Below, one piece after another: positions 19,982-27,831 of a stretch of 64,000 nt of DNA. The notes under the pieces are model-generated. The model searched no databases. It was not told the origin of the DNA and saw nothing but the letters and a program-made list of their open reading frames with translations. The DNA is from an uncultured Bacteroidota bacterium (GTDB lineage Bacteria; Bacteroidota; Bacteroidia; 2-12-FULL-35-15): positions 124,001 through 188,000 of the forward strand of contig CAIYIS010000059.1 in assembly GCA_903926385.1 (NCBI GenBank), given 5' to 3'. The stretch's first letter is position 1, and the number at the start of each line of letters is the position of its first letter. The translations under genes were made by a program, and so were the position numbers.

Positions 19982-20131
19982 CCGAAGCCGCTCAAATTCT
20001 TTTTCAAATATATACTATTATACTACACAAAAAAAATCTGCTTATTTTCCTCCTTTCAAATTTAATTCTTCTCAAATTGGAATGATTTTTACAAAACCTA
20101 ACCCAAAAACCCTCTTTGAAAACAACCGAGA

Positions 20132-20530
20132 TTAAAGCCGTTTGGTTTGGGCTTAAGATGGATTCATTCCTACTTAAGCTGGAATGTGCCGGGTTTAGTG
20201 CAGAATGGATTGAGATGGTACAGAATCCATTTCGGGTTAAGCCGGAAGCAATGCGCATTAGGCTGGAAGCAATTCAATGTAATGCGGATGTATTCCTAAG
20301 TAATCTGCACCCAATCGGGATTAAGCCGGGAGGTGCTCTAAAGGCAACCTAATGGGGTTTTAACATATCGAAAGCTTTCCGGCTTAAGCCGGAAAGCTTT
20401 CATTCTTAAGTGGGGAGTGTCCAAATAGGGTTGGCAGGTGTCCGTCTCGAGCAGAATGCTTTTCGGCACAAGCCGGAATCATTCCAGCTTAAGCCGGGGT
20501 GCTTCCAGCTTAATCCGGAAACTAAAATTG
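20132..20530. repeat. Degenerate 21-bp tandem array A
   Basis: About 19 tandem units. The first 13 begin at 20132, 20153, 20174 and so on to 20384, an exact 21-base step; later units start at 20406, 20427, 20448, 20468, 20489 and 20510. The unit core is TTAAGCCGGAA, then three variable bases, then TTCC and a loosely conserved GC. Best copies: 20237, 20321, 20384, 20489. The array is far richer in G+C than its surroundings. It has no supported gene: the only open frame needs a TTG start and reads through the repeats as heptads. Confidence 0.85.
20370..20401. repeat. 32-bp perfect palindrome inside array A
   Basis: The sequence is its own reverse complement over 32 bases, centred on CTTAAG at 20385/20386. 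It arises where two flanking units extend the GGCTTAAGCC core by TTCC/GGAA and GAAAGC/GCTTTC arms. As single strand it could form a 14-16 bp stem with almost no loop, or act as a symmetric binding site. Confidence 0.9.
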
Positions 20531-20752
20531 GCATTTTGAATCTGTTTTAAACTGTTGCATTTCAAGGTTTTTACAAAAACTCCCCTTAATTTAGAACAAT
20601 AGTTTAGGTAAAAAGCAGCAAAAAATCAAATCTCATTGCTCTAAGGGGGATTTTATGCCCCAGAATTGACCTGAAAATTTAATGTGAAAAATTATTTTTT
20701 TAGAGGGTAATAAAATTGATAAAAATCATTTTTTTGTAATTTATTTCAGTAT

Positions 20753-20760
20753 TAATTTTG
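20753..20760 (+). promoter_or_regulatory. -7 box for the 225-residue unknown gene
   Basis: TAATTTTG, a perfect TAnnTTTG, 39 bases before the start codon; a TTG lies 16 bases further upstream, slightly closer than usual. Confidence 0.55.
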
Positions 20761-20799
20761 TAAAAAAATTAATCTCTTTATTAATAAAAACAAAATAAA

Positions 20800-21477
20800 A
20801 TGAAACTGTCACAAATTATTTCGGACTTCAAAACTGAGTTTGATGATGCGGTAGATTACATTAACACAACGGGGATAGCAACTCGTTTATCTATTGGCAC
20901 TGCTACATTATCTAATCTCAGTGGCAAGCGTACCACATTAGATACCACATTTGGTATTTATGCTGACCCTTTAACACATACGTCTGCTTCTGTTATAGCA
21001 GTAAACGCTGCGTATGATGCTGCACTGAAAGCTTACAGAGCTCTTCAAAAATCACTAAAAAACAGTACAGAAATAACACTGCTTCCGGCAGATATTGCTG
21101 CACTACACATTCACATGGATGCTACTCCTCGTAAAAAAGTACCGGCAGTAGATTATGCACCTAACAACACCGTTATTAAACAAACACACGGTGTGTCTCA
21201 AATTTTTGTAAACAACCCTACACCGGGACAAGAAACTAAGAAACGCAAACCGGATGATGTAGCCAAAATTGGCCGTGCTATATGTTATGTAGCTAGCGGC
21301 AGTGCGGCACCACAGCGTAAAGAATACACTAACATGAACGCAATAGGTTCGGTTGTGTTTAATCTTTTGCACGATGCCGACCAAGTAAATTTTGATTGTT
21401 ATTTATTTACCTGGTATATCAGCCCATCAGGCGAAGCCAGCCCTGAAAGTAAACCTTTAAAATTTACTGTTATTTAA
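20800..21477 (+). CDS. Unknown 225-residue protein with possible fibronectin-like C terminus
   Basis: I do not recognise a family. There is no signal peptide or membrane segment. Residues 1-110 are largely helical with Ala/Thr-rich stretches; residues 110-160 are Pro/Thr/Lys-rich; residues 165-225 look beta-rich and end in CYLFTWYISPSGEASPESKP, like the last strands of an Ig- or Fn3-like fold found in small Bacteroidota proteins of unknown function. It is a single-gene unit: promoter at 20753, strong terminator at 21495. It lies directly downstream of array A; whether the two are linked is unknown. Confidence 0.75.
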   Translation: MKLSQIISDFKTEFDDAVDYINTTGIATRLSIGTATLSNLSGKRTTLDTTFGIYADPLTHTSASVIAVNAAYDAALKAYRALQKSLKNSTEITLLPADIAALHIHMDATPRKKVPAVDYAPNNTVIKQTHGVSQIFVNNPTPGQETKKRKPDDVAKIGRAICYVASGSAAPQRKEYTNMNAIGSVVFNLLHDADQVNFDCYLFTWYISPSGEASPESKPLKFTVI

Positions 21478-21494
21478 TCAGAATTAAATTTGAT

Positions 21495-21527
21495 AAAAAA
21501 GCCCCGCAAATTTTGCGGGGCTTTTTT
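21495..21527 (+). terminator. Terminator of the 225-residue unknown gene
   Basis: GCCCCGCAA/TTGCGGGGC stem with a T run (21522-21527), 18 bases after the stop codon. Confidence 0.92.
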
Positions 21528-21528
21528 G

Positions 21529-21558
21529 TTGAAAGAAGATAAATACTTTTTACTTTTG
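21529..21558 (+). promoter_or_regulatory. Complete Bacteroidota-type promoter without a following gene
   Basis: TTG (21529-21531), 19 bases, then TACTTTTG (21551-21558). It is the best-spaced promoter in the window, yet a terminator follows within 80 bases and no open frame lies between. Confidence 0.6.
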
Positions 21559-21564
21559 CCAACC

Positions 21565-21637
21565 AAATCATGAATAGGATATTTGGGTTTTCATGAGAGG
21601 TAAAGAAGCCTTGTGTTGTAGCGAGGCTTCTTTTTTT
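21565..21637 (+). ncRNA. Candidate small RNA, or terminated leader
   Basis: A transcript from the promoter at 21529-21558 would begin near 21565 and end at the hairpin AAGAAGCCT/AGGCTTCTT (21603-21632) with its T run at 21631-21637, giving about 70 nt. No reading frame of note is inside. It could instead be an attenuated leader of the lipoprotein gene at 21787, but that gene has its own -7 box. No known RNA family is recognised. Confidence 0.45.
21603..21637 (+). terminator. Terminator after the candidate small RNA
   Basis: Nine-base-pair stem (21603-21611 with 21624-21632), 12-base loop, seven T residues. Confidence 0.8.
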
Positions 21638-21741
21638 CATCCGTTTTAATCGTTTATTATCAGCGTACCAATTTTTCAATAACTTAAGAAACCCAACAAA
21701 ATCAATTAAAAACAACTCTGCAAATACATTTTCGGAGTCTT

Positions 21742-21749
21742 TAAATTTG
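21742..21749 (+). promoter_or_regulatory. -7 box for the small lipoprotein gene
   Basis: TAAATTTG, a perfect TAnnTTTG, 37 bases before the start codon. Confidence 0.5.
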
Positions 21750-21786
21750 TTGAAGAAAGAAAAAAACAAATCAACTAACTATAGCA

Positions 21787-22299
21787 ATGCTCAAACATCA
21801 ACTGAAATTAATTGTACTTATTTTTATAACCGCCTGTTCGGCACACAGCACTTTGGAAAACAAAAACACTACTACCGCATCCACCAAAACACCTGATTTC
21901 ACAAGAACTCCGGCATTGATTTACAAAACCACGAAAGATTATTCCCACAATGTGGCGGTAACATTATCAGCCGACCAAAGCAAAATAGAATCGTATCCCG
22001 AGCCGGGAGATGTATATTACAAAGGCAAACTCGCCACCCCTACTCCACTCGCCAACGGCTATTGGCTCGATAACAGAGGCGTTTCTGTGAACACTGCTTT
22101 TACTTCTTACACCTACGAAGAATTTTCGAAACTCAAATCGGCACCCGATTTGGAAACATTTTACAAAGCTATTATTGATAAAAATCCAATAACAGAATTA
22201 TATAACTGTGGCAATCGCGACCAGTTTACAAACGAAGTAAACGAGCTAAATTCTGCGATAAAGGACAATGCACTTGGAAAATTTAAACGAATAAAGTAA
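21787..22299 (+). CDS. Small lipoprotein of unknown function
   Basis: 170 residues. A short hydrophobic N terminus ends in the lipobox FITAC (Cys17), so membrane attachment in the envelope is expected. The mature part is soluble, with a Thr/Lys-rich linker (residues 20-40) and no motif that I recognise; a late cysteine occurs in LYNCGNRD. It appears to be a single-gene unit. Base composition does not differ noticeably from the neighbours. Confidence 0.75.
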   Translation: MLKHQLKLIVLIFITACSAHSTLENKNTTTASTKTPDFTRTPALIYKTTKDYSHNVAVTLSADQSKIESYPEPGDVYYKGKLATPTPLANGYWLDNRGVSVNTAFTSYTYEEFSKLKSAPDLETFYKAIIDKNPITELYNCGNRDQFTNEVNELNSAIKDNALGKFKRIK

Positions 22300-22479
22300 G
22301 AGTTATTTTTTCTTTTGGAATATACTAATCACGCAGCTTTTCAGCATCGAAATCAATAACCAGATTTCTGTTTTGACCACAAACAAAAAGCACTTCAACT
22401 ATCATTAGCCTTACTTTTGAGCATTCGCAATTATTTAAAGCAAAAGCTAATCATCAGGCATCAATCTAAAAACTATTTG

Positions 22480-22487
22480 TAGTTTTG
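22480..22487 (+). promoter_or_regulatory. -7 box for panB
   Basis: TAGTTTTG, a perfect TAnnTTTG, 58 bases before the start. Confidence 0.45.
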
Positions 22488-22545
22488 CCATTCATAAAAA
22501 AATATTGTCGAGAATTACAGAATAAGTTCACCAAAACAAATAACC

Positions 22546-23364
22546 ATGTCGGTACATAAAAAAGAAGTAAAAAAAGTAACTACCCATGTTTTGCAGGAAA
22601 TGAAACAGGCAGGCGAAAGAATATCTATGCTTACAGCGTATGATTTTACAATGGCAAAAATAGTGGATGATGCAGGCATAGATGTTATACTGGTGGGCGA
22701 TTCGGCATCTAATGTAATGGCAGGCCACGAAACCACATTGCCCATCACACTCGACCAAATGATATACCATGCATCGTCAGTGGTTCGCGGAGTAAACCGT
22801 GCACTCATTGTAGTTGACTTACCTTTTGGTTCGTACCAAGGCAATTCGAAAGAGGCGCTTAATTCTGCCATAAAAATAATGAAAGAAAGTGGTGCACATG
22901 CTGTGAAACTGGAAGGCGGAAAAGAAGTAAAAGAATCGATAGAACGTATATTAACAGCGGGAATTCCGGTGATGGGACATTTGGGATTAACACCTCAGAG
23001 TATCTATAAATTCGGAACCTATAATGTTCGTGCCACAGAAGAAGAAGAAGCCGACAGACTGGTGGCAGATGCCAAACTACTTGAAAAAACAGGGTGTTTC
23101 GCCATTGTACTCGAAAAAATTCCGGCTAAGCTTGCCGCACGTGTGGCCAGCGAACTAGAAATACCTGTAATAGGAATTGGTGCCGGTGGTGGTGTGGATG
23201 GTCAGGTGCTGGTGTTTCACGACATGGTGGGCCTCAACAACGAATTTCATCCACGCTTTTTAAGAAGATACCTCAATCTGTATAGCGAAATAAAAGATGC
23301 AATAGGGAAATATATTGGTGATGTGAAGTCGAAAGATTTCCCGAACAGTAATGAACAATACTAA
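22546..23364 (+). CDS. panB: 3-methyl-2-oxobutanoate hydroxymethyltransferase
   Basis: PanB adds a hydroxymethyl group from 5,10-methylene-tetrahydrofolate to 2-oxoisovalerate, giving ketopantoate, the first committed step to pantothenate and CoA. The 272-residue TIM-barrel is complete: [17 protein letters not shown] at the start, the metal and substrate site [15 protein letters not shown] (about residues 51-65), VKLEGG near 124, and HLGLTPQS near 145-152. It has no other pantothenate gene beside it; an RluA-type gene follows 145 bases later. Confidence 0.96.
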   Translation: MSVHKKEVKKVTTHVLQEMKQAGERISMLTAYDFTMAKIVDDAGIDVILVGDSASNVMAGHETTLPITLDQMIYHASSVVRGVNRALIVVDLPFGSYQGNSKEALNSAIKIMKESGAHAVKLEGGKEVKESIERILTAGIPVMGHLGLTPQSIYKFGTYNVRATEEEEADRLVADAKLLEKTGCFAIVLEKIPAKLAARVASELEIPVIGIGAGGGVDGQVLVFHDMVGLNNEFHPRFLRRYLNLYSEIKDAIGKYIGDVKSKDFPNSNEQY

Positions 23365-23509
23365 ATAGTTTATTGGTTGATTAGTCCATTGGTTGCTTCG
23401 TTTCGGTCGAAAATATTTTATTCTACAAATTGAAAACAGCTTAAGCAACTTCCAAATTTACGAGTCCCTACTATACAAAACAACACTGATCGATTGAACA
23501 AATAAACGG

Positions 23510-24196
23510 ATGAGCCAGTTAGAAGTATTATACGAAGACAACCATATTATTGCCGTAAACAAACGTCCTTCCGACATTGTGCAAGGCGATAAAACAGGCG
23601 ATGCCCCTCTGAGTGATTTTGTAAAAAAATACATCAAAGAAAAATATAACAAACCGGGTGAAGTGTTTGTAGGCACTGTTCATCGCATAGACAGACCAGT
23701 CAGCGGAATTGTGTTGTTTGCAAAAACCAGCAAAGCACTAGCCCGACTCAATATGATGTTTCAAACAAAAGAGATTCAGAAAACGTATTGGGCTGTTGTA
23801 AAAAACAAACCTAAAAACATAAGCGGTAAACTAATTCACTACCTTCGAAAAAACGAAGCAAAAAACATGTCGAAGGCCTACGACAAAGAAACTCCGGGAG
23901 CATTACGCTCGGAACTGGATTACGAAATGATATGCAGTTTGGACAATTATCATTTGCTGGAAGTAAAACCTATGACAGGCCGCCATCATCAAATAAGAGT
24001 TCAATTATCGGCCATGGGATGCCCCATAAAAGGCGATTTAAAATATGGCTTCGACCGAAGTAACAAGGATGCTTCCATTCATCTTCATGCTCGCAAAATA
24101 GAATTTATTCATCCTGTAAAAAAAGAACCTGTGGTAATTGTGGCTCCTCCTCCCAATGAGGTTTTATGGAATGAGTTTGTAAAACGATTGAGCTAA
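23510..24196 (+). CDS. RluA-family RNA pseudouridine synthase
   Basis: 228 residues, a compact RluA-type enzyme without the S4 domain. The catalytic motif HRIDRPVSGIVLFAKTSKA lies near residues 62-80, with the essential aspartate in HRID; later motifs are the YWAVVKNK strand and GRHHQIRVQLSAMGCPI (about 157-173). It isomerises uridine in ribosomal or transfer RNA, but the target base cannot be told from sequence. It ends 4 bases from the stop of the converging arfB gene. Confidence 0.93.
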   Translation: MSQLEVLYEDNHIIAVNKRPSDIVQGDKTGDAPLSDFVKKYIKEKYNKPGEVFVGTVHRIDRPVSGIVLFAKTSKALARLNMMFQTKEIQKTYWAVVKNKPKNISGKLIHYLRKNEAKNMSKAYDKETPGALRSELDYEMICSLDNYHLLEVKPMTGRHHQIRVQLSAMGCPIKGDLKYGFDRSNKDASIHLHARKIEFIHPVKKEPVVIVAPPPNEVLWNEFVKRLS

Positions 24197-24200
24197 ACAG

Positions 24201-24602
24201 TTAAATATTTTTTCTCAACTTCTTAATTTCCGAATTTCTCTTTTTTGTTTCCAGTCGCCTTTCTTTAGCCGCTTTCGAGGGTTTAGTAGGTTTCCTTTTT
24301 TTCTTTTCAATAAAACATTTGGTGAGCAAATCATAAAACTTACGAATAGCTATTTCTTTATTGCCAAGCTGATTTCTCTCTGTTTGCGCCACAATTTGCA
24401 GAACGCCTTCCTTATTTATTTTTTTTGCAAGTCGTGTAAGAATAATTTGTTTCTGCTCCTCAGTAAGCAAAGCCGAATCGGTGACATTAAAATCGATTTC
24501 CACTTTTGAAGAAACTTTGTTTACATTTTGTCCACCGGCCCCACCACTTCGGCTTGTTTTAAAGGTTAATTCAGAATCGAGAACAGGTAACTTATTTTTC
24601 AT
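24201..24602 (-). CDS. arfB: Ribosome-rescue peptidyl-tRNA hydrolase ArfB
   Basis: ArfB (YaeJ) frees ribosomes stalled at the end of broken mRNAs by hydrolysing the peptidyl-tRNA. The catalytic GGQ is present in TSRSGGAGGQNVNKV (residues 16-30) and the basic C-terminal tail needed to thread into the empty mRNA channel is present (KKRKPTKPSKAAKERR to the end). 133 residues is the normal length. The -7 box sits only 4 bases before the ATG, suggesting that the mRNA begins at or next to the start codon. Confidence 0.95.
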   Translation of the reverse strand: MKNKLPVLDSELTFKTSRSGGAGGQNVNKVSSKVEIDFNVTDSALLTEEQKQIILTRLAKKINKEGVLQIVAQTERNQLGNKEIAIRKFYDLLTKCFIEKKKRKPTKPSKAAKERRLETKKRNSEIKKLRKNI

Positions 24603-24606
24603 GACA

Positions 24607-24614
24607 CAAAATTA
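24607..24614 (-). promoter_or_regulatory. -7 box for arfB, predicting a leaderless mRNA
   Basis: TAATTTTG on the minus strand ends 4 bases before the ATG at 24602. With a start site about 7 bases after the box, the transcript would have no leader. Confidence 0.55.
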
Positions 24615-24644
24615 CTCTTTTATCAATTGATAAAGTAATTTCTG

Positions 24645-24652
24645 TATTTTTG
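24645..24652 (+). promoter_or_regulatory. -7 box for the amidase-kinase-regulator operon
   Basis: TATTTTTG, a perfect TAnnTTTG, 47 bases before the amidase start. It is divergent from the arfB promoter. Confidence 0.5.
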
Positions 24653-24699
24653 AAATAATTTTTCACGAACTGATTTTCTGAAAAGAAACAAACAACAAC

Positions 24700-25998
24700 A
24701 TGCCATCTTCACTAAAAATATTTTTATTTCTGTTCATTTCATTTCATTGTGAAGCCCAGGATACCCTCAATCAGTGGAGGATTAAATATTATACAGAAAA
24801 AGCCGAACGCTATCTGGACCGAGAAAAAGCACTCGGCAATTTCTATACAATAAATAAAGATGGAATAAAAATGTTTGCCAACTCCACTGATAAAGCCGCT
24901 CACAAACCGGAATTTGAAATCAACTGGAAAGACATTCCTGAGTTTAATCAACTGAACGCATACCCCGATGACTCCATGTTTAAAACCTATAATCGTGGCA
25001 AGTTTACAGGAAATAAGAACGCAGCAATAGCGCCTCCAAAACATAACATGAATGGAGAAAAAAAACTTTCAGGTTTCAAAATAGCAATAGATGCAGGGCA
25101 TACAGCCGGTGATGCAGAAATGGGAGAAATAGAAAAAAAGAATATTCGTTTTAAAAAAGATTCATTAATCGGATTAAGCGATTCAATTTCCTTTGCAGAA
25201 GGTATGCTTACTTTTGCTACAGCTCAGTTGCTAAAAAAACAACTGGAAGCAGAAGGGGCAGAAGTTTTTCTGACCCGCAGTTTCAATGGAGCCACTGCGT
25301 TTGGAGTCACATTTGATTCGTGGTTAAAAACATCATATAAAAAAGCAGTAGACAGCCTTTGCAAAGAAGGAGAAATAACTGCCGAAAAAAAGAAATGGTA
25401 TTTAAGCCCTAAATGCACCAAACGCGATAAGTTCAGACTAATATTTAAAGATATTGAATTACAAAAGCGAGGCGAAATAATAAATAATTATCACCCCGAC
25501 CTCACTGTAATTATTCATTATAATGTTGACGAAACCAACCTTGGCTGGAGCAAACCGAGCAACAAAAATTTAAACATGACATTTGCCGGAGGCGCTTTTA
25601 TGGCCCACGACCTGAAAAGTAATGACAAGCGATTTGAGTTTTTGAGATTACTTATTACTGATGACTTGGAAAAATCGTTTTCGTTCAGTTCGGAAGTAGT
25701 GAAGAGTTTCGAAAAAACTTTAACCGTTAAAACAGCCGGAATAAACGATGCAAAATATTTAAGAGAAAGTTGTATTGCTGCTCCGCAGAAAGGTGTTTTC
25801 TGCAGAAACCTTCAATTAACCCGTTTTGTGCATGGTACACTGGTGTATGGAGAAACGCTGTATCAGGACAATTTTGCTGAATGCAAAGCACTCAACAAAG
25901 AAACAGACAAAACAAAAAATGAAAGAGTGAAACAGGTGGCTGATGCTTATTTTCACGGGATTTTAAATTACGTACAAACGAAAGAGAATACAAAATGA
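24700..25998 (+). CDS. Exported N-acetylmuramoyl-L-alanine amidase-like protein
   Basis: 432 residues with a signal peptide (ending CEAQ at residue 20). The amidase_3-type core is recognisable: zinc-ligand histidine in AIDAGHTAGD (H134), a glutamate in FAEGMLTFATAQLLKKQLEA, the EVFLTRSF strand, and a second histidine in DLTVIIHYNVDETN. A long insertion of about 70 residues separates the last two. Cleavage of the amide between MurNAc and the stem peptide is the family reaction; activity is inferred because the final catalytic glutamate cannot be assigned by eye. It overlaps the following sensor kinase gene by 4 bases (ATGA), which implies translational coupling. Confidence 0.8.
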   Translation: MPSSLKIFLFLFISFHCEAQDTLNQWRIKYYTEKAERYLDREKALGNFYTINKDGIKMFANSTDKAAHKPEFEINWKDIPEFNQLNAYPDDSMFKTYNRGKFTGNKNAAIAPPKHNMNGEKKLSGFKIAIDAGHTAGDAEMGEIEKKNIRFKKDSLIGLSDSISFAEGMLTFATAQLLKKQLEAEGAEVFLTRSFNGATAFGVTFDSWLKTSYKKAVDSLCKEGEITAEKKKWYLSPKCTKRDKFRLIFKDIELQKRGEIINNYHPDLTVIIHYNVDETNLGWSKPSNKNLNMTFAGGAFMAHDLKSNDKRFEFLRLLITDDLEKSFSFSSEVVKSFEKTLTVKTAGINDAKYLRESCIAAPQKGVFCRNLQLTRFVHGTLVYGETLYQDNFAECKALNKETDKTKNERVKQVADAYFHGILNYVQTKENTK

Positions 25999-27812
25999 GA
26001 AATACATTTTTGAAATTATTTTTTCTTATCGGAAGTGTAATGCTATCATCTTTCTTCTGCCGGAGCCAGACAGCCACTCTGCCGGATAGTATTCAAAAAA
26101 AATTATCCGGAAAAAATGATACCGCAAAAATAAGTTTACTTCTTAACTATGCACGGCAACAGAACTCCGGCAATTATTCTCTCTCCCTCCTACTTGCCGA
26201 AAATGCTAAAGAACTTGCACAAAAAAATAATCAACAAACAGCCATTGCCGAAGCTTTGAAAATTATCGGGCTTGATAATTACTTTCAAGGTAACCATGAC
26301 AAAGCACTTGAAAACTATTTGCAGTCGCTTAAAATTTTCGAAAGCATCAACAATAAGGATGGAATAGTGAGAATGGAAAATGAGATTGGAAATCTTTATC
26401 GAAAAAACGGAGACGCTTCATCGGCTATTAAACACCTAAAAAAAGCTCTGGAAGTCTCTAAAGCAGACCACAACCTGGATGGGATAGCAAATACATATAA
26501 CAACATAGGGGTGGCTTATGAAACAAAAAACGATTACGATAAGGCGTTGACATTTTATCGCGATGCGCTCAGAACGTATTCCGAACTGGGTTCCAAACTA
26601 GGATGTTCATACAGCCAAAGTAATATTGCCGGTGTGTTTTGGTTTCATCAGCAATTCGATTCTTCCTTTATTTATCTTGAAAAGTCATTAAAAATAAGAG
26701 AGGAACTCAACGACCAAACCGCCATTGCAGTTTCGCTTAACGATATTGGAGAAATGTTTATGGCCAAGCACGATTCGCTGAAAGCAATTGAGTATTTTCA
26801 GAAATCGCTCAAACTATCGCAACAAATCGGATTTAAAGATTTGCAGCAACACACTGCTAAATTTTTATCTGAATGTTATTTTGCACTTAAGGATTATGCA
26901 AAAGCATATCAATTTCATAAGCTTTACAGCAGCTTGAAAGATTCTGTATTCAATGAGCAAAAAAACAAACAGATTACTGAAATGCAAACCAAATACGAAA
27001 CAGAAAAGAAGGATTTGGAAATAAGTAAAAGTAAATTGGTAATTGAAGAACAAAAAACACAACGAAACATTTTAATCATTTCTATAATTATTCTAATTGC
27101 CATCTCCTATTTTGTTTATTCACGTTATCGTTTTAAACAAAGGATTGCATTTAATGAAGCCATGCTAAAGCAACAGGAACTCCGTTCGAAAGCAATTATT
27201 GACGCAGAAGAAAACGAGCGAAAAAGAATTGCCCGAGAATTGCATGACGGATTGGGTCAGCAACTTTCTGCCGTAAAACTGAACATGAGCAGCCTTGATT
27301 CTTCGCTTGAATTGAAAACGGATGAACAGAGAAAAATGCTTCAGAATGCTCTCGATATTATTGATGATTCGGTGAAAGAAGTACGAGCTGTTTCGCATAG
27401 CATGATGCCAAATGTATTAGTAAAATCGGGATTAACGGCCGCAGTGAGTGAATTTGCAAATCGAATTACCTCCGCAAATAAAATTAAAATTGAAATTGAA
27501 GCACATGGTCTGACCGAAAGGCTGGATGGTACAACAGAAACCATTCTTTTCAGGGTATTGCAGGAAATTGTAAATAACATTATCAAACATTCTGAGGCAT
27601 CGCAGGTGAACATTCAAATTATTAGACACGAAGATGAGGTTATGCTGATGGTAGAGGACAATGGAAAAGGCTTTGAAATTGCCAAAATAAGCGGAGAAGG
27701 CATAGGAATAAAAAACATACAATCTCGAATTGAATTCCTGAACGGGAAGGTTAACTTTGACTCACAACCTCAAAAAGGGACTACAGTAATTATTGAGGTG
27801 CCGATACAATAA
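25995..27812 (+). CDS. TPR-containing sensor histidine kinase (NarX/LuxR-partner type)
   Basis: 605 residues. A signal-like hydrophobic N terminus (to about 24) precedes five or six tetratricopeptide repeats (residues 85-310, such as YDKALTFYRDAL and LKAIEYFQKSLKL), a coiled coil (320-355), one membrane helix (358-376), a HisKA_3 phospho-acceptor region (ENERKRIARELHDGLGQQLS, His417) and a HATPase domain with VEDNGKGF and GEGIGIKNI (about 520-605). The repeats would lie outside the cytoplasmic membrane. It is the kinase for the regulator 19 bases downstream. Coupling to an upstream cell-wall amidase suggests an envelope signal, which is inference. Confidence 0.92.
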   Translation: MRNTFLKLFFLIGSVMLSSFFCRSQTATLPDSIQKKLSGKNDTAKISLLLNYARQQNSGNYSLSLLLAENAKELAQKNNQQTAIAEALKIIGLDNYFQGNHDKALENYLQSLKIFESINNKDGIVRMENEIGNLYRKNGDASSAIKHLKKALEVSKADHNLDGIANTYNNIGVAYETKNDYDKALTFYRDALRTYSELGSKLGCSYSQSNIAGVFWFHQQFDSSFIYLEKSLKIREELNDQTAIAVSLNDIGEMFMAKHDSLKAIEYFQKSLKLSQQIGFKDLQQHTAKFLSECYFALKDYAKAYQFHKLYSSLKDSVFNEQKNKQITEMQTKYETEKKDLEISKSKLVIEEQKTQRNILIISIIILIAISYFVYSRYRFKQRIAFNEAMLKQQELRSKAIIDAEENERKRIARELHDGLGQQLSAVKLNMSSLDSSLELKTDEQRKMLQNALDIIDDSVKEVRAVSHSMMPNVLVKSGLTAAVSEFANRITSANKIKIEIEAHGLTERLDGTTETILFRVLQEIVNNIIKHSEASQVNIQIIRHEDEVMLMVEDNGKGFEIAKISGEGIGIKNIQSRIEFLNGKVNFDSQPQKGTTVIIEVPIQ

Positions 27813-27831
27813 TTTTCTGTAATTTTACTCA

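Larger units (their letters stand above)
19745..20131. other. Intergenic stretch without gene, two inverted repeats
   Basis: No convincing coding frame. It holds an inverted repeat at 19904-19924 and a second at 19956-19981, then AT-rich sequence leading into the 21-bp array. Confidence 0.6.

Noticed and set aside
20116-20352. A 78-codon open frame through array A
   Set aside because: It needs a TTG start without ribosome-binding site, and its protein is just the 21-bp repeat read as heptads; the frame breaks before the array ends.
20132-20530. CRISPR array
   Set aside because: No constant repeat separated by unique spacers; the step of 21 bases is too short, and no cas genes are in the window. 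The same holds for array B.
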